NCBI GenBank assembly: GCA_009746045.1
Contig: RPFO01000034.1
Coordinates: forward strand, 1,521,786 to 1,585,785
Direction of reading: 5' to 3'
DNA length: 64,000 bases
Origin: Mesostigma viride
Taxonomy: Eukaryota > Streptophyta > Mesostigmatophyceae > Mesostigmatales > Mesostigmataceae
The number at the start of each line of letters is the position of its first letter. Positions within the stretch are counted from its first letter, which is position 1. Of this stretch, positions 44,420-53,625 are shown in pieces. A model generated the notes under the pieces. It made no database searches. It was given only the letters and a program-made list of their open reading frames with translations, and was not told the origin of the DNA. The translations under genes and the position numbers were made by a program.

Positions 44420-45319
44420 CCGCGCCACGTCCCCTATAGTTAAGAGTCCTCGTCTTTGTTACTTTAGCCGAAAAAAAAGTGGCCGAGGGCCGGAATATAT
44501 TTAGCAAAGCGGATGGTACTAGGGAACTGTGACGTGGACGGTCTGATAGTAAAGAGATTAGTGATACCTAAAGCCAAGCCAAGTTAAATTATTGTGACGG
44601 TCATGAGGTACTCAAGTCGAAGTAGTATCCGGAAAAGTTCGTACCGGTCAGCGGCTTTGACACTCGTCACTCACCGGTCGGATTCGGGGGAAATGGGTAT
44701 ATTTTATTAGCCAATTATGGACCAAAGAGGTGAGAGGGGAAATGGGTATCAGCTCAACTCACCGGTCGGATTATCAAGATTTGCGCCAAGCATGTGCGAA
44801 CTCCGAACTCCAAAGCGGACACCCCCAACAGCCAACACCGACGATCCGACGTCTCCGTACGAATGTCGAATATGATCCCGATGCCGGATGCATCCTGCAT
44901 TCTACAGTATCAACGAGACATCCGGAATTTTATGGCCGCGGTGTACATAGGGGGGGCAATTCACTTCTTAAAGAAGTAATTGCATGCAAGTCAGTTATTC
45001 GCAATTCTTAAATTCATATAGTCGACCATATCGAGAGAGCATCCAGAATATCAGACCGGTTCTGCGTTTCCCGTCCCTGTGTACCGGCAAGCAGAGGACG
45101 CGCTTTGGCTGGTCGGATTTTGTGCTACCGAATGATGGTACTGGAAGTTGGTTGACTTTGGACTCAAACCCTGGCGTGTTGTTAGCGCCCTGGCCCTTGC
45201 CAAGTTAAGTGGTGGGCAATACCGAGGAATCGGCTATCTTGTTAGCGTTTAATTGCTGCCCGTGACGTAACAGCCTGCCGGTTTTCTGGAATTGCCGAAG
45301 AAGTCAGGTAGCAACAAGG
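44420..45319. other. Upstream region of the fucosyltransferase gene
   Basis: No intact gene. It contains a short inverted pairing around GTGAGAGGGGAAATGGG and AT-rich stretches, and no certain TATA box was identified. The region is conserved in A' (60,200-61,050) apart from scattered indels. Confidence 0.4.
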
Positions 45320-46723
45320 ATGGGCCAGACGGCGAGGCATATTCTGCCAACTGCAATCGCTGCAGTCTTCCTCCTGACCATTGCTCGCCATGCTGTTCAT
45401 TGTAAAGAGCACGACCATAGGCTCATGATGCTCCCTTCCCACACGGCGCTCCGCGGGGACCATCATATGTTCGTCCGCCCGATCCACATGTCTGCGGTCA
45501 CGTTGCGCGAGAAACAAGACGCAATCGCGAGGCTCCATCTCGCGGGCGCGATGCCGCAGGACCATGCGGAGCAGACGCATGGGATGCCGCCGCTGCCCAA
45601 GCCCGTGGAACATACGGACGTGCCGCGCACCAAGGAGAACGCGCCCGCGGTGCCCGACGTGACCATCCTGGTCGTCGCCATGTCCCCCACGTTCGGTCCG
45701 CCAGGGGCGCCCCCTGGTGATTGCCCCTGGGGCAACACCGTGATCAAATGCGGGTTCGTGGACGGCCGCGGGGGCAACCTCCCCCCCCACTTTGATGCCT
45801 ACTGGTACAACATCGCCAACTGGGGCAACCGCCCGCCGATTCGCGACAAGCCGCTCGGCGTGTTCAACATCGCGTTCAGCCTGGAGTCGGCCGCCTACTA
45901 CCCGGCGCTTGACGACTTCCGGTTCATGCGCCTGTTTGACATCGAGCAGTCCTACCGGGTCACGTCGCACACGGTGGAGCCGTTCGTGTCCAACCACCCC
46001 GCGCTCGACTGGTTCCGCCTGGGCGACGCCAAGACCAAGGAGGGCGTATTCTCCCGCCCCATGCCGCTCTCCGAGAAGGTGAACGCGGTTGTGTTCGAGA
46101 ACCGCAACTGCTACGCACGCAGCGGCCGCGAGGCGCTCGTGCGGCGCATGATGGAGGCGGGCGTGACGGTCCACGCGATTGGCTCCTGCCTCCACAACCA
46201 CGAGAAGCCGGCGGACCTGGGAGACGACAAGATCGGGGCTTTCCACCGGTACCGATTCTGCGTTGCCATGGAGAACAGCAACATGCCCGACTACGTGACG
46301 GAGAAGCTGTTCGACGCGCTCCGCGCTGGGTGCCTCCCGTTGTATATGGGCGCGCCCAACGTCGACATGTTCATGCCGTACAACTCGTCCCGCATGTTCC
46401 TCAACCGGGCGAGTTTTCCCTCGGACGACGCCTTCATCGACGAGATCAAAAGGCTATCGAAAGACGACGACGCGTACAACGAGTACTTCAAGTGGAAGCA
46501 GGACGCGTGGGACGGGGTGCCCTTCCACGCGCCGTTCCGGAGATTCCTGGAGGACTATGCACGGGGGACCGCCACGTGTAACCTCTGCAACATGATTGCG
46601 ACCATCAAGTACGGCGACCCGGTCATGATCACGGAGCACCAGAACAAGATGCGGAGGGACGGCAGCGAGAAGTTGCTTCCGCTGGCCATCCGCGACGACA
46701 AGGGCAGTATAAGGTGGCCGTGA
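45320..46723 (+). CDS. GT10-family fucosyltransferase-like protein
   Basis: 467 aa from ATG 45,320. The N-terminus (ILPTAIAAVFLLTIA, about 8-22) is a signal peptide or signal anchor, so the product should enter the secretory pathway. Residues about 312-354 hold the GT10 signature: FCVAMENSNMPDYVTEKLFD followed by AGCLPLYMGAPNVDMFMP. In alpha-1,3-fucosyltransferases the matching block binds GDP-fucose. Length and layout fit the family (an N-terminal acceptor domain, then the donor-binding domain). The role inferred is transfer of fucose to a glycan; acceptor and linkage cannot be read from sequence. The downstream UTR contains AATAAA at about 47,051 and converges with the minus-strand gene that follows. 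The long minus-strand frame over the same bases is a shadow caused by high GC. A second, indel-ridden copy lies at 61,052-62,437. Confidence 0.88.
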   Translation: MGQTARHILPTAIAAVFLLTIARHAVHCKEHDHRLMMLPSHTALRGDHHMFVRPIHMSAVTLREKQDAIARLHLAGAMPQDHAEQTHGMPPLPKPVEHTDVPRTKENAPAVPDVTILVVAMSPTFGPPGAPPGDCPWGNTVIKCGFVDGRGGNLPPHFDAYWYNIANWGNRPPIRDKPLGVFNIAFSLESAAYYPALDDFRFMRLFDIEQSYRVTSHTVEPFVSNHPALDWFRLGDAKTKEGVFSRPMPLSEKVNAVVFENRNCYARSGREALVRRMMEAGVTVHAIGSCLHNHEKPADLGDDKIGAFHRYRFCVAMENSNMPDYVTEKLFDALRAGCLPLYMGAPNVDMFMPYNSSRMFLNRASFPSDDAFIDEIKRLSKDDDAYNEYFKWKQDAWDGVPFHAPFRRFLEDYARGTATCNLCNMIATIKYGDPVMITEHQNKMRRDGSEKLLPLAIRDDKGSIRWP

Positions 46724-47201
46724 AAGGTTTGGTGGCCGTGAGGGGTCGCCGTCTCGTCTATGGCAGTAATATTGGTGGCCATGAGGGTGCGTGCCCTGCT
46801 TCGGTCTTCATGTGTACAGCATCTGGTGGCCGTGAGGCCTATGCGTCAGCCTACCTATGGTATTGCACTGGTTGTACTGCACCCACAGTGTTGCTCCCCG
46901 GCATGATGCACCATGCTGTGGAGAGAGTGCTCTGTGGCCTGTCCACTTGCGGCAGTGAGAGAAGCTACTACAAAAACCTAAAGTGACCCCCTTTTGGAGG
47001 GCTGACAGACATGCACAGTAACATGGCATTCCTCGTGGTAAAGCATGGAAATAAACACATGTAATGATATTTATTAATGAAACAATTCTTTATTCCAGAT
47101 TATATTGCATGAATGGACTCTGTCACGTGTATTGGTGCTGCCACCACCAAGAAAAAGCCAGCATGGCTGTGCTGGTGCTGCCACACTACCATCATAGCTG
47201 T
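46724..47201. other. Convergent 3' UTRs
   Basis: AATAAA occurs on the plus strand near 47,051 and on the minus strand near 47,092-47,087, so the transcripts of the two flanking genes probably end close to each other or overlap. Confidence 0.6.
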
Positions 47202-48122
47202 CTAGTGTGCATCTCCCTCGTCATTATCCTCATGCTCCTTATCATCATCATCACCATCATTGTGCCCATCCTTGGCATCCACGTCCTTAGGATCATCGTC
47301 CTTGGGATCATCGTCCAACGGGATTGCATTGTCGTCGTCGACACCCTCGATGGCTCGCTTCACAGAGGCCTGCCACGCCTCCTTCTCGGCACGGAGTGCT
47401 TCCAGCTCGGCCATGATCTCTTGCTGCTTCCTCTCGCTAGCCCTGAGCTTCATGCCGATGGCCATCGCAGCCCGCTGGGGATCCTCAAACATCTGGCCGT
47501 GGCCTGCGCTCTTGGGGTTCTCCCCGCCGAGCTTGCTTGGAATGGTTGTAGGGGTGCGCTCGCGCGAAACCTGCTCGGTCTTCGTGCGCTTGTAGGCAGG
47601 CTCGCTCCCCCCCTCCGCCTGCCCCGCCTTCTCCTGCATGACAGCCATCCATGCCGTTCTGATAGCAACGTGGTTCGTGCCAAACTTCTTAGCAAACTGG
47701 GCGGACTGCGTTCCAGTGAAGGTGTTGCAGAAATTGATGATCATCTCGTTGCATCCAGGCTCAAAATGTGAGATGGGCAGCCAGTCAAAACGCTGGAGCG
47801 ATTTGCCCTGGCGGTTGGCCTTCTGCCTCTCCTCGTCTGTGTAAAACCACTCCACAAGGAGCTCAACAACATTGTCGACCATCTTTGCGTCTATTATTTT
47901 GGACACGTCAAAGTGGTCGTACGAGTCATTATTCGCATCTTCAGCAGGCGCCTTGCTGCCTGAAGCGCGTTTCTTGTCACGATTGTCCGCCCTCACACCC
48001 CTCTCTGCAACGTTCATTTCCTTTTCTTTTGTTCTAACATCCTCGTCCAGGCGCTTGCCTACGAGAGTGAAAATCGTCTCGTAAGACGCCCTATTTATCA
48101 GCTGTGCAAGGTTGTCCTTCAT
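47202..48122 (-). CDS. Coiled-coil, acidic-tail protein, possibly BEN-domain-like
   Basis: 306 aa from ATG 48,122. Residues 1-60 are charged and contain a basic patch (RDKKRASGSK). Residues about 80-165 (VDNVVELLVEWFYTDEERQK, then an FDW segment, then helices ending AWMAVMQEK) have a helical pattern that reminds me of BEN DNA-binding domains. This is a guess by eye. Residues about 226-258 are a likely coiled coil (ERKQQEIMAELEALRAEKEA), and 261-306 is an Asp/Glu tail. The composition suggests a nuclear or chromatin-associated protein. It is convergent with the fucosyltransferase gene and present again, with many indels, at 62,910-63,804. Function unknown. Confidence 0.65.
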   Translation of the reverse strand: MKDNLAQLINRASYETIFTLVGKRLDEDVRTKEKEMNVAERGVRADNRDKKRASGSKAPAEDANNDSYDHFDVSKIIDAKMVDNVVELLVEWFYTDEERQKANRQGKSLQRFDWLPISHFEPGCNEMIINFCNTFTGTQSAQFAKKFGTNHVAIRTAWMAVMQEKAGQAEGGSEPAYKRTKTEQVSRERTPTTIPSKLGGENPKSAGHGQMFEDPQRAAMAIGMKLRASERKQQEIMAELEALRAEKEAWQASVKRAIEGVDDDNAIPLDDDPKDDDPKDVDAKDGHNDGDDDDKEHEDNDEGDAH

Positions 48123-48253
48123 CTTTGCCTGTCGACGGCTATGGAGTTTAATTCATCCCACCCATTATTATTAAATTCCTTTGCATTGCGGCTAGGGGCC
48201 GAGCATGCATTGTGCAAGGGCCAATTGGCCCAGTGCCTAGCGCCGCTCCGTGG

Positions 48254-48306
48254 GTACTTTGACAGTAATTAGCATTGGTCAAGTGCGCGTACTTTGTCAG
48301 TAATTA
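48254..48306. repeat. Short direct repeat
   Basis: GTACTTTGACAGTAATTA (48,254) and GTACTTTGTCAGTAATTA (48,289), 35 bp apart, upstream of the minus-strand coiled-coil gene. Confidence 0.7.
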
Positions 48307-48762
48307 AATTTGCACAAGTCCCGAGCACCGTGTCATACGCCCTTACTTCTGTCGTACGCAGTACCGGCGCGGCGTTAGGCGTGTTTCTGTGCAAAGTCCC
48401 GAATTTTCACCAAGTCCTGGGCACTAAGGGGGCCGTGCTAGTAAGTGTAGCTCCTAAACGGCTAAGTCTTTTTGAATTCTGTCACTTGCACCCTGTTTTG
48501 TATGCTCAGTATATGCTACGTACCTATTGCATTTGTTAATTGGCCTATTTATAATGCATGAGATGTGAGGACTCTTTGTTTACGTAAACGCTTTTATTAG
48601 AAAATAAAATACAGTAATCATTTCAACACTCCTTTTCTCAATGTAGGAGTGGAAGTACTTATTTGTACATCGCATGCGCCTTCCTCCGTTCATGGCTTGG
48701 CTTCAAAAGGCTGCACTCCCTGCAGCTGACATAGCCATTGGCCAGTTGGTTCTTCCACACGT

Positions 48763-49377
48763 CTAACTCCCAATTGCACAGTTCCTCCATCTTCTGCATC
48801 CGGGGGGGCGGTGGTGAGGAGCCACGCTTGTCTCGAGGGCCTTGCGCACCGCCTCCTTCATGCGATTGATGAGCTCGAGACCGTGCTCTTCTGCCGTGCG
48901 TTCCTTCTCGAGATCCGGCACGGACTTGATGTACTCGTGAGCGACAAGGTCAGCGTCGTGTCCGAAGACGATGACAGCCCAGAACATCTTGTCAAACACA
49001 TTCTGGGCAAGGCACGCCAGATGCTTCCTGTAGCAGTGAGCCTCGGCGACCCACCTCTTCGCTTGACGGAGAAAGATATAGGGCTTCTTGCCAATCAGCA
49101 ACCGCTTGCACATCTTGAGATCGCATGAAGTCATGTGGCGCAGCTCGCCAGGGTTCCTTCGGCGTCTGCGGGAGCGCATCTGAATCTCCTTCTCAATGGC
49201 ATTCAGCAGCTCAGTGGCTTCGATCGTCTTTTCCTCTTTCACCTTCTCAAACTGGACCTGCGTGGCCTTGTTGATTCCACACAGTTTGGGCCACGAGAGC
49301 TCCACGAGGCGGTGCACGATTTCTGCAGGCAGGCTGTCGAAGGTGGCAGCCATAGCTGGTTTCGCGGAGTCAGCCAT
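48763..49377 (-). CDS. F-box-like protein (arm B), frame change near C-terminus
   Basis: The start ATG 49,377 gives MADSAKPAMA and then TFDSLPAEIVHRLVELSWPK (about 12-31). This Leu-Pro-x-Glu-Ile pattern is like the start of an F-box, which would bind Skp1 in SCF ubiquitin ligases. The next about 170 residues are helical and charged with no known repeats. The frame ends at 48,763 (204 aa). After a run of seven C, the neighbouring frame reads MQKMEELCNWELDVWKNQLA and ends CRECSLLKPSHERR...MYK at 48,659, which looks coding. One more C would join them into about 240 aa. Both arms show seven C. The upstream region has CCACGGG at 49,471-49,477 next to an inverted CCAAT box. The F-box call is tentative. 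Confidence 0.6.
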   Translation of the reverse strand: MADSAKPAMAATFDSLPAEIVHRLVELSWPKLCGINKATQVQFEKVKEEKTIEATELLNAIEKEIQMRSRRRRRNPGELRHMTSCDLKMCKRLLIGKKPYIFLRQAKRWVAEAHCYRKHLACLAQNVFDKMFWAVIVFGHDADLVAHEYIKSVPDLEKERTAEEHGLELINRMKEAVRKALETSVAPHHRPPGCRRWRNCAIGS

Positions 49378-49470
49378 AGCTGTTTTCGTGGTAGTGGTGG
49401 ATGGAGAGGAGGATAGCTGCGAGAGTTGTTGCGTCTCGCGACTTAATAGACGAAGGGATATCCACAGCTG

Positions 49471-49627
49471 CCACGGGATTGGTCCGCGTCCTGTGGATAA
49501 GCGCGGCGCGAGCGCGACGCGCGCGTCCTGTGGATAAGCGCGGCGCAAATACGGAACGGCGCGGCGCGAGTACGGACCGGTGCACGTCCACGGGATTCTG
49601 CCACGTGGCACGTGCCATTCCCCGTGG
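49471..49627 (-). promoter_or_regulatory. Upstream region of the F-box-like gene with CCCGTGG sites
   Basis: CCCGTGG/CCACGGG sites lie at 49,471-49,477, 49,588-49,594 and 49,621-49,627. A 25-bp direct repeat containing CTTATCCACAGGACGCG occurs twice, 37 bp apart. The mirrored set is at 57,621-57,777. Confidence 0.55.
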
Positions 49628-49860
49628 TGACGGCGCCAGAAGTATAAATATAAAACCGCGCCAAATTCAAATTTTTGCCAAGTCTCAACGGCTAAGTATT
49701 ATTAAATTTGGACACTTGGGACGTGTGCAATTGTTAATTTTACTTTGATTGCAAGCATGGAAAATAAGACATGATGTTCGTGTGAATTGTTTTCATTAAA
49801 AATATAATTACTCTTTAATTGTACACAAGTCCACGGGACTAGAGAGATTCTCTGAACTAT

Positions 49861-51126
49861 TTACAGGGCACGCGGGGCGGCCAGTTGGTTCATGACAGCT
49901 GCATAGCAGGACTCTGCGGAGTCGTAGCGGAAAAACGGGAAGCACAGGTCGTGCTTGGAGTCCTTGCCCTCGCAGATGGGGCAGGAGACACTCTTGGTGC
50001 CAGCCTCCCGCAGAGTGTCGAGGACGCACTCGCTGCAGACGACGTCGTTGTCGATGCTGTGGCCGTTGGCGGTGAAGAGGTAGTGCGCCTTCTTGTTGCA
50101 CACCTTGCAGGTCTTGGAGGGCACGTCCAACTGGTGGTTGCAGCCCATCTGCTTGCTGGCAGCCTTGACGCCGCAGAACTTGTTCTTCAGATGCTCGAAC
50201 TCCTTGGTGCCGGGAGTGACGGTGCTGGTGAGGTTGGACTCGGACAGCGTGAAAGAGACGAAGCTGAGGTGGGAGACATAGTTGCGCTTCTCGCACTCCC
50301 ACTTGATCCTGGAGATCTCCTTGGTGAAGTCGCTCTTGAAGTTCTCGATGTCGACCTTGGGCTTCTTGATGGCGTCGTTGAACAGCCCGCAAGACCTCAG
50401 GTAGTCGTTTGTGTCCTCCTGCTTCCTCTTGTAGCCACCGCGAAGAAAGGGCTGGTCGCGCTCCTCGACCTTGACGTTGACCTTGCCAGGGTCGGTGGGG
50501 CCGGTGAGAGCAAAGTTCGGCTCAGAGACGGTGTAGGTGCCTGGCGTGGGCCACTTGATGAACTCGGCGGTGTCCTCCATATCCGGGTAGATCTGGAGCA
50601 GCTCGGGGAACCTCTTCTTCGTCCGCTCGTGCTCGAACGCGAACTGCTCGAATGCGGGGTCCCAGCAGCTGATGCAGTGCTCGGCCTTGCCGTTGCAGTC
50701 GATCTTGAGGAGATCCACACGAGTCGGCTTCTTGCACTTGGCGCAGTCCTTCGTGGGGATGCTCTTCAGCATGTTGTTCTGCTGAAGGTACTCGCACGAG
50801 TCGCAGAAATGGCCGTCGCACGGGGAAAAGCTGTGATTGTTGCGCATCTTGTAATCCTCGTCAAACTCGCAGAAGTGCTTGAGAGACCTCATCTTGTCGC
50901 AGCCGACGCAGCGAATGCGCTTCTTGTTCATCATGATGTTGCTCGTCTCGTAGTGATCCATCATGTCGTTCAAAACGCTGCGAGAAGCCTCAGGAAGGTG
51001 GACTTCGCATGCATGCTCGCCGGTGACTGGGTGGAAAAGAATGTTGAAGTGGCGAGTTTTCTTGACTTTGGGAGCACTGTGCGGCCCACGCTGGCGAGGA
51101 GCAGAGATGGCGGAGGAGGAAGCCAT
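49861..51126 (-). CDS. Protein with two RING-like zinc clusters (arm B)
   Basis: 421 aa from ATG 51,126. The frame is open 30 codons further, but a TATA box at 51,205-51,211 puts transcription start inside that extension. The N-terminal cluster is C73-x2-C76, C103, H106, C108-x2-C111, C128-x2-C131, followed by C144 and C151-x2-C154. The C-terminal cluster is C340-x2-C343, H356, C364-x2-C367, C382-x2-C385. Both approximate the RING C3HC4 order, the first with a one-residue His-Cys gap. The middle (about 155-315) is unassigned. Likely role: an E3 ubiquitin ligase or scaffold in nucleus or cytosol, by inference only. It is divergent from the SIAH-like gene across the CCCGTGG array. The opposite-strand frame of equal length, rich in Leu/Val/Asp, is a shadow. 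Confidence 0.78.
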   Translation of the reverse strand: MASSSAISAPRQRGPHSAPKVKKTRHFNILFHPVTGEHACEVHLPEASRSVLNDMMDHYETSNIMMNKKRIRCVGCDKMRSLKHFCEFDEDYKMRNNHSFSPCDGHFCDSCEYLQQNNMLKSIPTKDCAKCKKPTRVDLLKIDCNGKAEHCISCWDPAFEQFAFEHERTKKRFPELLQIYPDMEDTAEFIKWPTPGTYTVSEPNFALTGPTDPGKVNVKVEERDQPFLRGGYKRKQEDTNDYLRSCGLFNDAIKKPKVDIENFKSDFTKEISRIKWECEKRNYVSHLSFVSFTLSESNLTSTVTPGTKEFEHLKNKFCGVKAASKQMGCNHQLDVPSKTCKVCNKKAHYLFTANGHSIDNDVVCSECVLDTLREAGTKSVSCPICEGKDSKHDLCFPFFRYDSAESCYAAVMNQLAAPRAL

Positions 51127-51204
51127 TGGAGCTGGTTGGTTTTGGTTGCTGAGAGAGCTGGGTGGATGCGAGTGGGATGCGAGGCGAGGTGGTGCAAGTC
51201 CTGC

Positions 51205-51235
51205 ATTTATACCCACGGGGCTGCAATTCCCGTGG
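51205..51235 (-). promoter_or_regulatory. TATA box with adjacent CCCGTGG sites, double-RING gene
   Basis: On the minus strand TATAAAT directly follows CCCGTGGG, about 80 nt before the ATG at 51,126. A second, inverted site is at 51,229-51,235. Confidence 0.75.
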
Positions 51236-51321
51236 TCTAGAAGAATTCAGCAGATCGACGGCTCGTGGCTCGCCACGAGGTTTGTAACGGGAAACGGTAT
51301 GACGGTTACGAGGAAAATTTT

Positions 51322-51760
51322 CCCGTGGCCATACATTTTGAGCGTTATTTTGCCACGGGATTTGTAACGTAAAAAATCTTTCCCCGTGGCAAAAATATCC
51401 GACAGTTACTTTGCCGCGGGACCGGAATCGGATTTTTTTCTGTCCCCGTGGACGGATATTTTCGAGCGTTATTTTGCCACGGGATTTGTAACGTAAAAAT
51501 CTTTTCCCGTGGCAAAAATATCCGACAGTTACTTTGCCACGGGGCCCGAATCGGTTTTTTTTCTGTCCCCGTGGACGGATATTTTCGAGCGTTATTTTGC
51601 CACGGGATTTGTAACGTAAAAATTCTTTCCCCGTGGCAAAAATATCCGACAGTTACTCTGCCACGGGGCTCAAAACCGAAAATCCTTAATCCCCGTGGAC
51701 GGATATTTCTGACCGTTACGCTGCCACGGGACTTGTAACGTAAAAAAACGCGTCCCGTGG
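51322..51760. promoter_or_regulatory. Array of 15 alternating CCCGTGG/CCACGGG sites, about 31-bp period
   Basis: Sites start at 51,322, 51,353, 51,383, 51,414 (CCGCGGG variant), 51,445, 51,477, 51,506, 51,537, 51,568, 51,600, 51,630, 51,661, 51,692, 51,724 and 51,754. Orientation alternates strictly and steps are 29-32 bp, about three helical turns. Spacers are also conserved (AAAAATATCCGACAGTTACT, ATTTGTAACGTAAAAA, ACGGATATTTTCGAGCGTTA), giving a longer period of about 124 bp. It lies between two divergent genes and may be a bidirectional regulatory or protein-binding array. Confidence 0.9.
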
Positions 51761-51841
51761 ATAAGGTTTCGGCGCATAAACGACGAACGCGCTTCCACGT
51801 AGCCAGATTGCCCGTGCAAGACCACGTAGATAGCCTGGCAG

Positions 51842-51884
51842 CCACGGGACCGTCTCGTCAACCAAGGCCTGCGCAGGTATAAAG
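51842..51884 (+). promoter_or_regulatory. CCACGGG site and TATA box of the SIAH-like gene
   Basis: CCACGGG at 51,842-51,848 and TATAAAG at 51,878-51,884, 74 nt before the ATG at 51,958. The layout matches the double-RING promoter. Confidence 0.75.
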
Positions 51885-51957
51885 ACCAGACTTCCTCGTC
51901 TCCTCGCCACTCGCTCACCTCACATCAGCTCAGCACACCAAAACTCTCTCACTGGAT

Positions 51958-53142
51958 ATGGCTTCCCGCCCCAGATACGCAGCTAGCTACAACTTTGGCC
52001 GTGGTGTTACTGGAGCTAGTGGCAGTGGCAGTGGAAGTGGCAGGGGAAAGCGACGTGCTGCGAGGAACACGGCTACTGGAGAAGCAGGTTTGTGACGAGC
52101 CTTTGTTTTTTTGCACCCAAAAGCGCTTTTTCTTGTCGTTTCCGCCTTTTGGTACTCATTTCTTGTTATGTTTTCTTGCCCCCACACACCCGTGCATGCA
52201 GAACTGACCGCTGAACAACGGCAGCTTCACAGGGCTAACAAGCCTGTGCCCGTGCACGATAATCACGGGGACTTCGACACAAGAAACAACGTGTTTCCCT
52301 ATCTGGAGAACACTTTCAAGGTGGCGAAGCTCGTCCTGGACTTGAGCAAGATCGAATGCGCCATTTGCGCGGAGGAGAGAGACAAGTATGTCACTCTCAT
52401 GCTGGAGAACGAGCCCGCGCACGCATGCTCCATCATCATCTGCGACACCTGTGCCACTACCAAGCTTCACACGTTCAGAAACCAGTGCCCGCAGTGCCGC
52501 AAGCCGCTGAGCTCGTCTGGGCAGCTGTTCGTCCCCAACCCGCAGCTCAACAGCCTGGCGTCGAGGACGCAGTACAGGGCCTGCGAACACCCCGGCTGCT
52601 TTACGATCATCCCAAGCAACATGATGGCGGCGCACGAGGAGGAGTGCGAGTACAACGTCTACACCTGTGGCAACACCGTCTCGTTCCGCCTGCTGGACAA
52701 CGAGACGCTTTCTTCCAAGATGTGCTGCGGCTATGAGGGCAAGAAACGCGCCGTCGAGGAGCACATGGAGACTTGCCCGGAGGCTGAGTCTGCGAAGAAG
52801 CTTAGCGCAATGATGGGCGTGTTTGACAAGGTGGAGGCGCTCTCAGCTGCAATGGAGCGCGACAGCCCAGACGTCTTCAAGCGCATGGCTCAGTTGTTTG
52901 GGGTGACCACGGAGAAGGCCAGGCGCATCCTTGCCAGCCTGCCTGGAGCGAGTGCTGCCGGCCCTTCTTCCCAGCGTGCTCCTCGTCCAGGGGAAGCAGT
53001 GGACACAGCAATCCCCGTCGACGCCCCCACTGACCCAATCAGTGATCTCGTGGACGCCATAGACGCTGACGTTGCTGCACAGGGCGTCGACGACGAGGCT
53101 GCAGACCCCACCTGGACTCCGGCTGGCAACCAGGACGACTGA
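51958..53142 (+). CDS. RING plus SIAH/TRAF-type zinc-finger protein, two exons (arm B)
   Basis: Exon 1 is 51,958-52,087 and exon 2 is 52,202-53,142, with a 114-nt intron (GTTTGT donor, TGCATGCAG acceptor, phase 1). The product is 356 aa. Residues 1-43 are a Gly/Ser/Arg-rich leader. The RING is C96-x2-C99, H117, C119, C124-x2-C127, C139-x2-C142. A SIAH/TRAF-type finger follows: C171-x4-C176-x11-H188-x3-C192. A second is C219-x11-H231-x3-C235. The C-terminus is helical, then acidic. This order is that of SIAH/SINA and TRAF-like E3 ligases, so the inferred role is substrate ubiquitination. Without the intron a non-ATG frame would start at 52,111; the ATG, TATA box and in-phase splice favour the spliced model. 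AATAAA is near 53,300. Confidence 0.82.
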
Positions 53143-53625
53143 ACAGTTACAGCTGACAGCATTGGATGTCAAAAACCCCTCTAGTTTAGAGACAAGGGCC
53201 ATAGTTAGAAACCAGCCCATCCACGGGGTTTAGGTGACAGGCAGTAGAAGAAACACCCCACACACTGGGGACTTGGACAGGAAAGATGTGGATGTTTGTA
53301 ATAAAGATGTGGATGTTTGCAAAACCAGTTTGAAAAAATATCTAAGCTGCACATTAGTATAAGTATGGTAAGTTTCCAGCAGGCCACGTGGCAGCCACAA
53401 AGCCCGATCCCCGTGGTAGCCGGCGCAGTACGGATCCCGTAGGAATCCACGAGATATTTCCGAGATATTTCCGAGATATTTTAGATATTTTCAGATATTT
53501 TGAAAATATCCCAGGGACCCCGTGGACTCCCAGGGGAATCGTAACCGAAAATCGGACTCGCGGCCGGCGATCGGAGGAGCCACCACGGGAAAATCCCGTT
53601 TTTTTTTCGGGTGTGTCCTCAGAAC
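53143..53625. other. Central non-coding part of arm B
   Basis: Contains the SIAH-like gene's 3' UTR (two copies of AAAGATGTGGATGTTTG), then CCCGTGG-type sites at 53,221, 53,410, 53,519 and 53,583, an array of GATATTT words, and a terminal A/T-run segment reaching the axis. Symmetric open frames across the axis are palindrome by-products. Confidence 0.7.
53453..53500. repeat. Helically phased GATATTT words
   Basis: GATATTT begins at 53,453, 53,464, 53,475, 53,484 and 53,494, about one helical turn apart. The mirror image lies at about 53,751-53,798. Such phased AT words favour bending or unwinding and could mark an origin or an end-processing site. Confidence 0.7.

Larger units (their letters stand above)
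42925..48318. repeat. Segment A: unique part of the putative element (copy 1)
   Basis: Homology with 58,605-64,000 in the same orientation begins near CACACTGATGACGACAC (42,938 and 58,619) and continues to the end of the window. Gene content: a GT10 fucosyltransferase (+) and a coiled-coil/acidic protein (-), preceded by about 2.3 kb with no intact gene. This copy has long open frames; the second copy does not. Confidence 0.85.

Noticed and set aside
45242-46246. 334-codon minus-strand frame
   Set aside because: Antisense to the GT10 gene; caused by GC-rich third positions.
49885-51240. 451-codon plus-strand Leu/Val-rich frame, and its mirror at 56,008-57,363
   Set aside because: Exactly antisense to the double-RING gene, without domain or promoter; the RING side has the cysteine pairs and a TATA box.
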